In this document: positions 34,632-44,288 of the stretch, one piece after another
How positions within the stretch are numbered: position 1 is the stretch's first letter
Layout of the letters: each line of letters begins with the position of its first letter
Assembly: GCF_019966535.1 (NCBI RefSeq)
Contig: NZ_JAIMID010000003.1
Location: forward strand, 299,487 to 363,486
From: Mesobacterium pallidum
GTDB taxonomy: Bacteria > Pseudomonadota > Alphaproteobacteria > Rhodobacterales > Rhodobacteraceae
Reading direction: 5' to 3'
DNA length: 64,000 nt
Made by a program: the position numbers and the translations under genes
The notes under the pieces: generated by a model
What the model saw: only the letters and a program-made list of their open reading frames with translations
Told to the model about the DNA's origin: nothing
Database searches by the model: none

Positions 34632-35240
34632 ATGCAACTGATCTCGTCCCCCGCCTCGCCCTTTGTCCGCAAGGTCCGCGCGGTGCTGCGCGAAACCGGC
34701 CTTGTGGATGCGGTCGAAGAGCTGGTGGTCGCCACCTCCGCGCTCAAGACCGCGCCCGAGGCCGCCGCCGCCAACCCGCTGGGCAAGATCCCCGCGCTGA
34801 TCCGCAACGACGGCCCGGCGCTTTACGACAGCCGGGTCATCACCCGGTTTCTCGACGCGCGGGCGGGCGGCAAGCTGTACCCCGAGGCGCGCATCTGGGA
34901 GGTGCTGACGCTCGAGGCCACGGCCGACGGCATCGCCGAGGCGGCCGTGCTGATGATCTACGAAAAGCGCCTGCGCCCCGAAGCGCAGCAAAGCCCCGAG
35001 TGGATCGAAGGGCAGTGGGCCAAGGTGACCCGCGCGCTCGACGCGCTGGACGCGCGCTGGATGAGCCACCTGCACGGCCCCGTGGACATGGGCCATATCG
35101 CCGTAGCCTGCGCGCTTGGCTACCTCGATTTCCGCCACGGCGGGCGGGACTGGCGCAGCGGACGCGAGGCGCTGGCGGATTGGTACGACAAGATCAAGGA
35201 CCGCCCGAGCCTGGCCGACACAGCGCCCGTCGATCCTTGA
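34632..35240 (+). CDS. Glutathione S-transferase family protein
   Basis: This 202-residue cytosolic GST has the thioredoxin-fold half with SSPASPFVRKVRAVLRETGL at the start, the cis-Pro region NPLGKIPALI near residue 51 and the glutathione-binding YDSRVITRFLD near 66. A helical C-terminal half ends in WYDKIKDRPSLADTAP. The catalytic residue is probably Ser in SSPASPF rather than Tyr. Substrate is unknown. Ribosome site AAGGAGAAG precedes the ATG. Confidence 0.9.
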   Translation: MQLISSPASPFVRKVRAVLRETGLVDAVEELVVATSALKTAPEAAAANPLGKIPALIRNDGPALYDSRVITRFLDARAGGKLYPEARIWEVLTLEATADGIAEAAVLMIYEKRLRPEAQQSPEWIEGQWAKVTRALDALDARWMSHLHGPVDMGHIAVACALGYLDFRHGGRDWRSGREALADWYDKIKDRPSLADTAPVDP

Positions 35241-35336
35241 CCCCGCGCTCGCCCGCGCCATCTCGGACGGAAAGGGTGGGGCGTCGCCGCGCCCCTTGCT
35301 GAATTAAAGCGCGCGGAAGCGCACAATTGGATCCGG

Positions 35337-36035
35337 ATGACCCAAGCCAAGACCCTGCTGATCGTCGCCCATGGCCAACCCAGCGAGCCCGAGCCGCCCG
35401 AGGCGCACATGGAAGCACTGGCGGCCCGCGTGGCCGGCCACCTGCCGGGCTGGGAGGTGCGCAGCGCCACCATCGCCACGCCCGGCAAGCTGGCCGAGTT
35501 GGGCCAGAGCCTGCCCGATGACGCGCTGATCTACCCGTTCTTCATGGCCGATGGCTGGTTCACGCAGGAAAACCTGCCGCGCAAGCTCGGCCCCCGCCGG
35601 TTCCGGCAGCTCGCGCCCTTCGGGCTCGACCCCGCGCTGCCGGTGCTGGCCGCGCAATGGCTGGTGGCCGAGGCCGCCCAGCGCGGCTGGCCCCCCGAGG
35701 ACCTGTCGGTCATGCTGGCCGCCCATGGGTCGGGCCGCAGCCACCGCCCGGCCGAGGTGGCGCTGGATTTCACCGACAAGCTGGCGGCGCAGCTGCCCGC
35801 CACGCGCTTTACCGTCGGCTTCGTCGAACAGGACCCGCGCCTCGTCGATGCCGCGCGGGGGCTCGGGCCGCAAAGCCTGTGCCTGCCGTTCTTCGCGCTC
35901 GAGGGGGGGCATGTGCTGGACGACCTGCCCGAGGCGCTCGGGCAGGTCGAATACCAAGGGCACCGTCTGCCCGTGCTGGGCGATCACCCGCAGGTGCCCG
36001 CCCTGATCGCGGCCGCCGCGCGGATGGCGGCCTGA
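35337..36035 (+). CDS. CbiX-like sirohydrochlorin chelatase domain protein
   Basis: This 232-residue protein has two CbiX/SirB-like halves. Residues 1-110 contain LLIVAHGQPSEP with the metal-site His, and residues 120-230 contain VMLAAHGSGRSHRPAE with a second His. Class II chelatases insert Co2+ or Fe2+ into sirohydrochlorin for cobalamin or siroheme. No other cob or siroheme gene is nearby, so the role is inferred from fold only. ATG at 35337 lacks a strong ribosome site. Confidence 0.8.
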   Translation: MTQAKTLLIVAHGQPSEPEPPEAHMEALAARVAGHLPGWEVRSATIATPGKLAELGQSLPDDALIYPFFMADGWFTQENLPRKLGPRRFRQLAPFGLDPALPVLAAQWLVAEAAQRGWPPEDLSVMLAAHGSGRSHRPAEVALDFTDKLAAQLPATRFTVGFVEQDPRLVDAARGLGPQSLCLPFFALEGGHVLDDLPEALGQVEYQGHRLPVLGDHPQVPALIAAAARMAA

Positions 36036-36038
36036 GCG

Positions 36039-37832
36039 TCAGGCGGCGTTCTCGGACGGGCCGTCGGGGTTGGCGGCGGTTTCGACCGGGGTGGTCTCGG
36101 TCGCCGTCAGGGTCCGCCAGGCGTCGTATTGCGACAGGAACACCTGGCCCGTCATCTCCTCCAGGAAGTGCGAGCGCTTGAGGCGGTCCATCACCGGGCC
36201 CTTCACCTCGGACATGTGCAACTTGATGCCGTAATCCTTGAGCCGCAGGTTGATCGCCTCGAGGCTTTCCAGCGCCGACAGGTCGATCTCGTTCACGGCC
36301 GAGCACATCAGGACAACGTCGGTGATCGGCTCGTCACAGGCCACGCGGTCCTGCACCAGGTCCTGCAGGAAGGACGCATTGGCAAAGTACAGGCTTTCGT
36401 CGATCCGCAGGGTGACCAGCGACGGCCTGGTCTCGACGCTGTGCCGCTTGATGTTGCGGAAATGCTGCGTGCCCGGCACCAGCCCGACCTCGGCCACGTG
36501 CGGCTTGGTCGTGCGGTAAAGGAACAGCCCGATCGAGATCATGACCCCGGCCGAAACGCCCACCTCGACCCCGAAGCCCAGCGTCAGCACGATGGTCGCG
36601 GTGACGGCGGCAAAGTCCACCTTGGAATAGCCCCAGGTCTTCTTGAGGATCGAGAAATCGACGAGGCTGATGACGGCGACGATGATCGTCGCGGCCAGCG
36701 TCGCGTTGGGGAGGAAGTAGAGCAGCGGCGTCAGCAGCAGCGCGGCCAGCAGGATGCCGATGGCGGTGAAGGCCCCGGCCGCCGGCGTCTCGGCGCCTGC
36801 GTCGAAGTTCACGACCGAGCGGGCGAACCCGCCGGTGACCGGGTAACCGCCGGTCAGGGCGGCGCCGATGTTCGACGCGCCAAGGCCGATCAATTCCTGG
36901 TCGGGGACGATGCGCTGGCGGCGCTTGGCGGCGAGCGTCTGCGCGACCGAGACGGATTCGACGAAGCCGATGATCGAGATCAGCAGGGCGGCGACGAAAA
37001 GCTGGCTCCACATCGACGGATCGAGGCTGGGCATGGTCAGCGGCGGCAGGCCCATCGGGACCTCGCCCACGACCTTGACGCCACCCCAGTTCGACAGGCC
37101 CAGCACCCAGGTCAGCAGCGTGGTCACGACCACGGCGGCGACCGGCCCGGCCTTGGCCAGGATATCGGCCATGCGTGGCTTGAACCCGGCGGCCAGCAGG
37201 CGCGGCTTGAGCCCCTTACGGACCCAGAACAGGAAGGCGGTGGCGGCGACGCCGATGATCAGGGTGATGACGTTGATCTCACCAAGGTGGCTGAGGAGCG
37301 AGCTCAGCAGCCCCGGCAGCGTGTGGCCATGGGCCGGCACGCCGAAGATGTGCTTGAGCTGCGAGGTGGCGATCAGAACGCCCGAGGCGGTGATGAAGCC
37401 CGCGATCACCGGGTGGCTGAGGAAGTTCGCCAGGAACCCGAGGCGGAACACCCCGAGCAGCGTCAGGATCAGGCCCGAGATGAAGGCGAGCGTGCCCGCG
37501 GCCAGCGCGATGGCAGCCGGGTCGGTCAGGCCAAGGTTGCCGACGGCGGCGGCGGTCATCAGCGACACCACGGCCACCGGCCCCACGGCCAGCGCCCGCG
37601 AGGTGCCGAAGACCGCGTAGGCAAAGAGCGGCAGGATCGAGGCATACAGCCCCATCTCGGCCGGCAGCCCCGCCAGCAGCGCATAGGCCAGCGATTGCGG
37701 GATCAGCATGATCGTCACGATCACGGCGGCCACGGCATCCGAGGTCAGCGTGTCTCGGTTATAGCTCCGTCCCCAGGTGAGGATCGGCATGGTGCGCTCG
37801 AACGCGGCGCGGTTCATCTTGGGAAGGCTCAT
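36039..37832 (-). CDS. SulP-family anion transporter with STAS domain
   Basis: This 597-residue inner-membrane carrier has the SulP core: VTIMLIPQSLAYALLAGLP near residue 40, GTSRALAVGPVAVVSLMTAA near 75, then about ten more helices. A C-terminal cytosolic STAS domain follows (residues ~470-560, SLVTLRIDESLYFANASFLQ, VNEIDLSALESL). The family moves sulfate, bicarbonate and other anions. It lies 93 bases downstream of the sulfide:quinone oxidoreductase fusion on the same strand, behind the SqrR/BigR-type operator, which suggests sulfite, sulfate or thiosulfate movement during sulfide oxidation. Confidence 0.9.
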   Translation of the reverse strand: MSLPKMNRAAFERTMPILTWGRSYNRDTLTSDAVAAVIVTIMLIPQSLAYALLAGLPAEMGLYASILPLFAYAVFGTSRALAVGPVAVVSLMTAAAVGNLGLTDPAAIALAAGTLAFISGLILTLLGVFRLGFLANFLSHPVIAGFITASGVLIATSQLKHIFGVPAHGHTLPGLLSSLLSHLGEINVITLIIGVAATAFLFWVRKGLKPRLLAAGFKPRMADILAKAGPVAAVVVTTLLTWVLGLSNWGGVKVVGEVPMGLPPLTMPSLDPSMWSQLFVAALLISIIGFVESVSVAQTLAAKRRQRIVPDQELIGLGASNIGAALTGGYPVTGGFARSVVNFDAGAETPAAGAFTAIGILLAALLLTPLLYFLPNATLAATIIVAVISLVDFSILKKTWGYSKVDFAAVTATIVLTLGFGVEVGVSAGVMISIGLFLYRTTKPHVAEVGLVPGTQHFRNIKRHSVETRPSLVTLRIDESLYFANASFLQDLVQDRVACDEPITDVVLMCSAVNEIDLSALESLEAINLRLKDYGIKLHMSEVKGPVMDRLKRSHFLEEMTGQVFLSQYDAWRTLTATETTPVETAANPDGPSENAA

Positions 37833-37925
37833 GGCGCATTTCCTTTACTTGGCCCGCGCCTCCCGATCGCGGGCCCGGGTCCGCCCGGGGGCGGGGTGTA
37901 GCGGGCCGCGGGGCCCGCCGGGTCG

Positions 37926-39599
37926 TCAGTTGGCCGACACGGGTTCCGGGCTGGCCATCCATTCCTTTCCGCGCAGCATCGCCTTCCAGTAGATCGGCGG
38001 CAGCACCTTTTCCTTGAGCAGCCAGGCCGCGCGGCTCGGCTTGGTGCCGTCCAGCATCCACTTGGGAAAGCTCGGCAGCAGGGTGCCGCCATAGCCGAAC
38101 TCGGCCAGGACGATCTTGCCACGCTCGACGGTCAGCGGGCAGGACCCGTAGCCGTTGTAGACGGCCGTGGGCGAGCGGCCCGCGATGTCGTCGGCGACGT
38201 TCTGGGCCACGATCGGCGCCTGGATGCGTGCCGCCGCCGCCGTCTTGGCGTTGGGGGCGTTCATCACGTCGCCGAGGCTCCAGATATTGTCGTACTCCTT
38301 GTGGCGCAGCGTGCTCTGATCCACGTCAACCCAACCGGCGGCATCGGCCAGCGGCGAGACGCGGATGAAGTCGGGCGCGACCTGCGGCGGCACCACGTGG
38401 ATCATGTCGAACTCGACCGTCACCTCGGTCGGCTCGGTGTCGGGTTTGGCGACCTTGAAGGTCGCCGTCCTGCCCGGCCCATCGATGGCCTTGAGCGTGT
38501 GGAAGAAGTTCAGGTCCACGCCGTATTTCTTCACGTAGGTTTCCAGCGCGGGCACGTAATCCTTGACCCCGAACAGCACGCCGCCCGCGTTCATGAACTG
38601 GATGTCGATGTCCTTGATGACACCGGCCCTGACCCAAGCATCACCCGACAGGTACATCGCCTTTTGCGGCGCGCCGGCGCATTTGATCGGCATCGGCGGC
38701 TGGGTGAACAACGCCCGGCCGGATGTCATTCCGCGCACCAGCTCCCACGTATAGGGCGCGAGGTCGTAGCGGTAGTTCGAGGTGACGCCGTTCTTGCCCA
38801 GCGTCTCGACCAGCCCCTCGACCCCGTGCCAGTCCAGCTTGAGACCGGGCGCCACGATCAGGCGGGTGTATTTCACCACCCGGCAACCGTCGAGGATGAC
38901 GGCATTGTCCTTGGGCTCGAACGCGGCGACGGCCGACTTGATCCAGTGGACGCCCTTGGGGATCAGGCTGCCCATGGTGCGGGCCGTGTCCTGCGCCTCG
39001 AAGATGCCGCCGCCGACCATGGTCCAGCCGGGCTGGTAATAGTGGATGTCGGCCGGGTCGATGATGGCGATGTTCAGGCTGGCCTTGCGGGCCTGCAGGC
39101 TGGCCGCGACCGAGATGCCGGCCGCCCCGCCGCCGACGATCACCACGTCGAAGGACGCATCGCCGGAGTCGGTGGGCGTCTTGCCGCCATTGACGATGCG
39201 GCGCACCACGCCCGCCATGTCGTAGCCCGCCGCCTTGGTCGCGGCGAGGATATCGGCCGGCGCCATGGTCTTGGCCGCAGCCAGCGACCACAACGTCGCC
39301 GACCGCGTGCCGGTGCGGCAATAGGCCAGCACGGGCCCCGGCAGTTCGCGCATGTTGGTGGCAAAGGCCTTGGCGTCGGCATCCGACACCTTGCCCGGCA
39401 CCACCGGCTGGTAGCGCATCTCTAGACCCGCGGCCGTGGCGGCGGCCTGCAGCTCGGTCACGGTGGGCTGGTCGGCCGCCTCGCCATCGGGGCGGTTGCA
39501 CAGGATGCTGCGAAAACCGGCCGCCTTGATGGCCGGGATGTCGTCTGCGGTGATCTGCGGAGAGACGGTGATGTCGTCAGAGATTTTCTTGAGATCCAT
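37926..39599 (-). CDS. Phosphatase/sulfurtransferase-like domain fused to sulfide:quinone oxidoreductase
   Basis: This 557-residue two-domain protein begins with a DUF442/Blh-type domain (residues 1-140) that has the Cys-loop LAYCRTGTRS (C94) of tyrosine-phosphatase-like sulfurtransferases. An SQR domain follows, with FAD loop DVVIVGGGAAGISVAA (~152-168), conserved Cys in IKCAGAPQKAMY and a C-terminal SCPLT. SQR oxidises sulfide to polysulfide or persulfide and reduces ubiquinone at the membrane. The fused domain may take the persulfide. ATG 39599 has GGAGGAGCG upstream. The gene starts 48 bases downstream of a perfect ATATTC-N8-GAATAT operator. Confidence 0.92.
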   Translation of the reverse strand: MDLKKISDDITVSPQITADDIPAIKAAGFRSILCNRPDGEAADQPTVTELQAAATAAGLEMRYQPVVPGKVSDADAKAFATNMRELPGPVLAYCRTGTRSATLWSLAAAKTMAPADILAATKAAGYDMAGVVRRIVNGGKTPTDSGDASFDVVIVGGGAAGISVAASLQARKASLNIAIIDPADIHYYQPGWTMVGGGIFEAQDTARTMGSLIPKGVHWIKSAVAAFEPKDNAVILDGCRVVKYTRLIVAPGLKLDWHGVEGLVETLGKNGVTSNYRYDLAPYTWELVRGMTSGRALFTQPPMPIKCAGAPQKAMYLSGDAWVRAGVIKDIDIQFMNAGGVLFGVKDYVPALETYVKKYGVDLNFFHTLKAIDGPGRTATFKVAKPDTEPTEVTVEFDMIHVVPPQVAPDFIRVSPLADAAGWVDVDQSTLRHKEYDNIWSLGDVMNAPNAKTAAAARIQAPIVAQNVADDIAGRSPTAVYNGYGSCPLTVERGKIVLAEFGYGGTLLPSFPKWMLDGTKPSRAAWLLKEKVLPPIYWKAMLRGKEWMASPEPVSAN

Positions 39600-39641
39600 G
39601 GTGCGCGCTCCTCCGGGCGGGGCAGAATCATGAGGTTGTCC

Positions 39642-39671
39642 TGTATATATTCGCATTCAAGAATATGTAAA
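39642..39671 (-). promoter_or_regulatory. SqrR/BigR-type operator inside the SQR promoter
   Basis: A perfect inverted repeat ATATTC (39647-39652), N8, GAATAT (39661-39666) matches the ATTC-N8-GAAT site bound by the persulfide sensors SqrR and BigR. On the minus strand TTTACA (39671-39666) and TATACA (39647-39642) form a promoter with an 18-base spacer, so the operator fills the space between -35 and -10. Bound repressor would block it; persulfide would release it. No regulator gene is in the window. Confidence 0.8.
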
Positions 39672-39759
39672 CCCCGGGCGTGCATTTTCGGTTATCGCTC
39701 AGCCGCGTTGACATTCGGTGAGCGGGGGGCGAACCAGTCCTTGTGAAAAGGAGCAGACG

Positions 39760-42700
39760 ATGAGCGCGTGGGAATTCTGGATCGACCGGGGCGGCACCTT
39801 TACCGACATCGTGGCGCGCAAGCCGGACGGAGAAGTCGTGACGCACAAGCTGCTGTCCGAGAACCCCGAGCGCTACCGCGACGCCGCCGTGCAGGGCATC
39901 CGAGAGCTGATGGGGGTCACGGAGTTCGCGCCGGGCTCCATCCGCGCGGTCAAGATGGGCACGACCGTGGCGACAAACGCGCTGCTCGAGCGCAAGGGCG
40001 AACGGGTGCTGCTGCTGATCACGCGGGGGTTCCGGGATCTCTTGAAGATCGGCTACCAGACGCGGCCCCGCCTCTTCGACCTTGCGATCAAGCGGCCCGA
40101 CCTGCTGTACGAGCAGGTCGAGGAGATGGCCGAGCGGCTGGATGCCGAAGGCGAGGTGCTCGAGCCGCTGGACGAGGACGCCCTGCGCGCCAGCCTGCAA
40201 AGCGCCCATGACGCGGGCATCCGCGCCGTGGCCATCGCCGGGCTGCACGCCTACCTGAACCCGGGTCACGAGGCCCGCGCCGCCGAGATCGCCCGCGAGA
40301 TCGGCTTCACCCAGGTGTCGACCAGCCACGAGGTCAGCCGGCTGGCCAAGCTGGTCGGGCGCGGCGACACCACCGTGGTCGACGCCTACCTCTCGCCCAT
40401 CCTCGGCCGCTACGTGGCGCAGGTGGCCGAGGCGCTGGACCTCGGCACCGCCTGCGAACGGCTGATGTTCATGCAATCGAACGGCGGGCTGACCGATGCG
40501 CAGCTGTTCCAGGGCAAGGACGCGATCCTGTCGGGCCCCGCGGGCGGCATCGTGGGCATGGTCCGCACGGCCGAGGCAGCGGGACACGACCGCCTGATCG
40601 GGTTCGACATGGGCGGGACGTCGACGGATGTCAGCCACTACGCTGGCGCTTTCGAGCGCAGCTTCGAGACCGAGGTGGCGGGCGTGCGCATGCGTGCCCC
40701 CATGATGGATATCCACACCGTCGCGGCGGGCGGCGGGTCGATCTGCAAGTTCGAGGATGGCCGCTTCCAGGTCGGCCCGGAAAGCGCGGGCGCCGATCCC
40801 GGCCCCGCCTGCTACCGCCGGGGCGGGCCGCTGACGGTCACCGATTGCAACGTCATGCTGGGCAAGCTGAACCCGGTTCACTTTCCCGCCGTCTTCGGCC
40901 CGAACGGCGATCAGCCGTTGGACGTGGACGCGGTGCGGCGCGGGTTCGCACAACTCGCCGCCGAGGTGGCCGAGGCGACGGGCGATGCCGCCCGCTCTCC
41001 CGAGGAAATGGCGGAGGGCTTCCTGCGCATCGCCGTCGACAACATGGCCAACGCGATCAAGAAGATCAGCGTGCAGCGCGGCCATGACGTGACCCGCTAC
41101 ACGCTGCAGTGTTTCGGCGGCGCGGGTGGTCAGCACGCATGCCTTGTCGCCGATGCCTTGGGGATGACGCGGGTCTTCGTACACCCCCACGCCGGGGTGC
41201 TCTCGGCCTATGGCATGGGCCTGGCCGAGATCCGCGCCATGCGCGAGGTCCAGCACGACGCGCCCTTGTCGGACACCGCCGGGGCCGAGGCCGCCCGCGA
41301 CGCGTTGATTGACGAGGCCGAGGCCGAGGTCCGCGCGCAGGGCATCACCGAGACCCAGTTGATGATCCGTGCCCACCTGCGCTACGACGGCTCGCACCAG
41401 CCGCTCGAGGTGCTCTTCGGCCCGCCCCAGGACATGCAGGCGGCGTTCGAGGAGGCGCATCGCCAGCGCTTCGGCTTCCACTCCCCGGACCGCGCGATCC
41501 TTTACGAGATGATCAGCGTAGAGGCCGTCGGCGCCACCGGCGAGCGCCCCGGCGCGGCGGAGTTCGGCAGCGACGCCAGCCCGCTGGCGATGATCCCCGT
41601 CCACACGGGCGGAGAGGCCCGCGAGATCCCCCTGCACGACCGCACCGACCTGCCCCGCGACGCCCGCATCCCCGGCCCCGCGGTGATCACCGAACCCACC
41701 GGCACCAACGTGGTCGAACCGGGCTGGACCGCCTTCCTTGACGATCTGGGCAACCTCGTGATGGAGCGGACCGAGGCAGCGACGCGCGAAGACGCCGCCG
41801 GCACCAAGGCCGACCCGGTGCTGCTTGAGGTCTTCAACAACCTCTTCATGTCCGTCGCCGACCAGATGGGCGCCACGCTGGCCAACACCTCCTGGTCGGT
41901 CAACATCAAGGAACGGCTGGATTTTTCCTGCGCGATCTTCGACGCCGCCGGGGACCTCGTGGCGAATGCGCCGCATGTGCCGGTGCACCTCGGGTCGATG
42001 GCCGACAGCATCCGCACCGTGATGCGCGAGAACGAAGGCCAGATCGCCCCCGGCGACGCCTTCATGCTGAATTCGCCCTACAACGGCGGCACGCACCTGC
42101 CCGACGTGACCGTGGTGACGCCGGTGTTTGTCGGGGATGACATCGTCTTCTGGCTCGGCTCGCGCGGGCACCATGCGGATATCGGCGGGCGCACACCCGG
42201 TTCGGCCCCGCCGGATTCGACGCGGATCGAGGAAGAAGGCGTGTTGATCGACAACGTGAAGCTGGTCGACGAGGGCCGCTTCCTGTCGGACCGCGCGGCG
42301 CAGGTGCTGACAGGCGCCAAGTACCCTGCGCGGAACGTGACACAGAACCTCGCCGACCTGCAGGCACAGGTGGCCGCGAATGAGACCGGGCGGCGCGAGC
42401 TTTTGCGTGTCGTGGACACCCACGGGCTGGACGTGGTGCGCGCCTACATGGGCCATGTGCAGGACAATGCCGAGGAAAGCGTGCGCCGGGTCATCGACCG
42501 GCTGCGCGATGGCCGCTTCAGCTACGAGATGGACCATGGCGCGCGGATCGAGGTGGCGGTGTCGGTCGATCGCGCCGCCCGGACGGCGAAAATCGACTTC
42601 ACCGGCACCGCGCCGCAGCACGCGGGCAATTACAACGCGCCGAAAAGCATCGCCCATGCGGTGGTGCTCTATGTCTTCCGTACGCTGGTCGGGGCCGAGA

Positions 42701-43335
42701 TCCCGCTGAACGAAGGCTGCCTGAAACCGCTCGACATCGTCGTGCCCGAGGGGTCCATGCTGAACCCGGTCTACCCGGCGGCGGTGATCGCCGGGAACAC
42801 CGAGGTGAGCCAGGCCGCCTGCAACGCGCTTTACGGCGCGCTGGGGACGATGGCGTCAAGCCAGGCGACGATGAACAACTTCGTCTGGGGCAACGAGACC
42901 TTCCAGAATTACGAGACCATCGCGGGCGGGACCGGCGCCGGGCCGGGCTTTGCGGGCTGCGACGCGGTGCAAAGCCACATGACCAACACGCGGATGACCG
43001 ACCCGGAGATCCTGGAAAAGCGCTTTCCGGTGCGACTGGAGGAATTCGGCGTCCGGGCGGGGTCTGGCGGGGCCGGCGAATGGCCCGGCGGCAATGGCGC
43101 GCTGCGGCGGTTGAGGTTTCTGGAGCCGGTGACGGTGACGACGCTCTGTTCGCACCGGCGGGTGCCGCCCTTCGGCGCGGCGGGCGGTGCGCCGGGCAAG
43201 GTCGGAGAGAACTGGGCCGAGATGCCGGATGGCAGCCGGGTGGACCTGCAGGGGAATGACGAGATCGACCTTCCGGAAGGCGCCGTGTTCGGGATGGCGA
43301 CGCCCGGTGGCGGGGGGTGGGGCAAGGTGGGGTGA
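39760..43335 (+). CDS. 5-oxoprolinase (ATP-hydrolysing), HyuA-HyuB fusion
   Basis: This 1191-residue enzyme opens 5-oxo-L-proline to glutamate with ATP. The N-terminal half is HyuA-like: [18 protein letters not shown] at the start, [20 protein letters not shown] near 65, an [15 protein letters not shown] nucleotide site near 285. The C-terminal half is HyuB-like from about residue 685 ([17 protein letters not shown]), ending GGGGWGKVG. The full fusion is as in eukaryotic and many proteobacterial oxoprolinases. ATG 39760 has AAAAGGAGCAG. Its stop lies inside a GGTGGGGT/ACCCCACC hairpin repeat. Confidence 0.9.
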   Translation: MSAWEFWIDRGGTFTDIVARKPDGEVVTHKLLSENPERYRDAAVQGIRELMGVTEFAPGSIRAVKMGTTVATNALLERKGERVLLLITRGFRDLLKIGYQTRPRLFDLAIKRPDLLYEQVEEMAERLDAEGEVLEPLDEDALRASLQSAHDAGIRAVAIAGLHAYLNPGHEARAAEIAREIGFTQVSTSHEVSRLAKLVGRGDTTVVDAYLSPILGRYVAQVAEALDLGTACERLMFMQSNGGLTDAQLFQGKDAILSGPAGGIVGMVRTAEAAGHDRLIGFDMGGTSTDVSHYAGAFERSFETEVAGVRMRAPMMDIHTVAAGGGSICKFEDGRFQVGPESAGADPGPACYRRGGPLTVTDCNVMLGKLNPVHFPAVFGPNGDQPLDVDAVRRGFAQLAAEVAEATGDAARSPEEMAEGFLRIAVDNMANAIKKISVQRGHDVTRYTLQCFGGAGGQHACLVADALGMTRVFVHPHAGVLSAYGMGLAEIRAMREVQHDAPLSDTAGAEAARDALIDEAEAEVRAQGITETQLMIRAHLRYDGSHQPLEVLFGPPQDMQAAFEEAHRQRFGFHSPDRAILYEMISVEAVGATGERPGAAEFGSDASPLAMIPVHTGGEAREIPLHDRTDLPRDARIPGPAVITEPTGTNVVEPGWTAFLDDLGNLVMERTEAATREDAAGTKADPVLLEVFNNLFMSVADQMGATLANTSWSVNIKERLDFSCAIFDAAGDLVANAPHVPVHLGSMADSIRTVMRENEGQIAPGDAFMLNSPYNGGTHLPDVTVVTPVFVGDDIVFWLGSRGHHADIGGRTPGSAPPDSTRIEEEGVLIDNVKLVDEGRFLSDRAAQVLTGAKYPARNVTQNLADLQAQVAANETGRRELLRVVDTHGLDVVRAYMGHVQDNAEESVRRVIDRLRDGRFSYEMDHGARIEVAVSVDRAARTAKIDFTGTAPQHAGNYNAPKSIAHAVVLYVFRTLVGAEIPLNEGCLKPLDIVVPEGSMLNPVYPAAVIAGNTEVSQAACNALYGALGTMASSQATMNNFVWGNETFQNYETIAGGTGAGPGFAGCDAVQSHMTNTRMTDPEILEKRFPVRLEEFGVRAGSGGAGEWPGGNGALRRLRFLEPVTVTTLCSHRRVPPFGAAGGAPGKVGENWAEMPDGSRVDLQGNDEIDLPEGAVFGMATPGGGGWGKVG

Positions 43336-43349
43336 AACCCCACCCTACG
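43324..43349. repeat. GGTGGGGT..ACCCCACC hairpin repeat at the 3' end of 5-oxoprolinase
   Basis: GGTGGGGT (43326-43333) pairs with ACCCCACC (43337-43344) across a three-base loop, and CTACGG follows. The same sequence occurs at 53460-53485 and, inverted, at 53508-53534. Here the repeat supplies the last codons and the stop codon. Confidence 0.7.
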
Positions 43350-43676
43350 GTGCAGCGGCAAGGTTGCGCCGACCTCTGCCGCTGGCCCAATTTGCAGCTC
43401 CGCCAACGAACGAAAACCGCGACCAAGACGACCTGTTCGAAACGGTTTCATTAGAAGACCCCGCGCGGAACCAAGGCCGACAGGCCGGCGCGCATCATGC
43501 CGGAGGCATGTCTCCGACATGACAGGCCGCCCCCCGGCACGGCGATTTGGCTGAGCTGGGCGTTACGTTCACAGGTCCTACGGACTTGGCTGGGATAAAG
43601 TTCCCACCAAAAAGGTTGGATCGCCGTATCGCGACCCGACGCTGCGCGGCTTGTGACCAAACCGCCCCCGTCACCC
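43336..43676. other. Gap without a supportable gene
   Basis: Apart from the hairpin repeat at its left end, I see no convincing ORF, RNA gene or terminator in these 341 bases. Base composition is slightly lower in GC than its surroundings, for example near 43565-43620. Confidence 0.6.
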
Positions 43677-44288
43677 TCACCCGCACAACGCCTTGATCCC
43701 CCGCGCCACATCCTCGGGCGCGGCCAGCGTGTCGGCAGAGAGGTCCGCAGCCGTGTCCATCAGCGCCTCGGGCGCAACGATCCGGTCGATGAGGCCCCAG
43801 GTCTGCGCCTCTTCGACCGGGATCTTCTGCCCGCCCATCAGGATCAGCTTGGCCCGGCTCGGCCCCGCCAAGGCCGCCAGCCGCGCCGGGTCCGAGGGCT
43901 GCGGCAGGAACCCGAGTTTCATCACCGGGTAGAAGATCTTGGCCCCCGGCACCGCGATCCGCAGGTCGCAAGCCAGCATCATGCCCATCGCCCCGCCAGC
44001 GCAGGTGCCGTTCAGCGCGGCGATGCTGAGACCCGGAAAGGCGGCGATCGCGCACGACAGCCGCTCCCACAGCGGCGAGGTGGCCAGCCCGGCCCGGGCC
44101 GCCTCGAGGTCGGCACCGGCCGAGAACACCTTGCCCGTCCCGGTCAGGATCAGCACCCGCGCGCCCTCATGCGCCGCCTCGACCGTCTCGGCCAGCCTCT
44201 CCAGCATCTCTGCGGTCAGCGAATTGGCCTTGTCCGGCCGGTTCAGCCGCAGCACCCAGGCGGCGCCGTCCTTGCCGACCTCGATCAT
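43677..44288 (-). CDS. Short crotonase-fold protein lacking both catalytic glutamates
   Basis: This 203-residue protein belongs to the enoyl-CoA hydratase/isomerase superfamily. The oxyanion-hole loops SAGADLEAA (near residue 56) and GTCAGGAMGMM (near 94) are present. By alignment of the CDL and YPV anchors, the two hydratase glutamates are replaced by Gly102 and Val122. The protein is about 55 residues shorter than usual and ends soon after the core, missing the C-terminal helices that complete the active site and trimer. It is therefore unlikely to be a standard hydratase. It overlaps the upstream SDR gene by four bases. Confidence 0.82.
   Translation of the reverse strand: MIEVGKDGAAWVLRLNRPDKANSLTAEMLERLAETVEAAHEGARVLILTGTGKVFSAGADLEAARAGLATSPLWERLSCAIAAFPGLSIAALNGTCAGGAMGMMLACDLRIAVPGAKIFYPVMKLGFLPQPSDPARLAALAGPSRAKLILMGGQKIPVEEAQTWGLIDRIVAPEALMDTAADLSADTLAAPEDVARGIKALCG

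Noticed and set aside
39628..42657. Minus-strand open frame of about 1000 codons opposite 5-oxoprolinase
   Set aside because: Composition is Arg/Gly/His/Ala-rich low-complexity sequence without domains, the usual shadow of a GC-rich gene.
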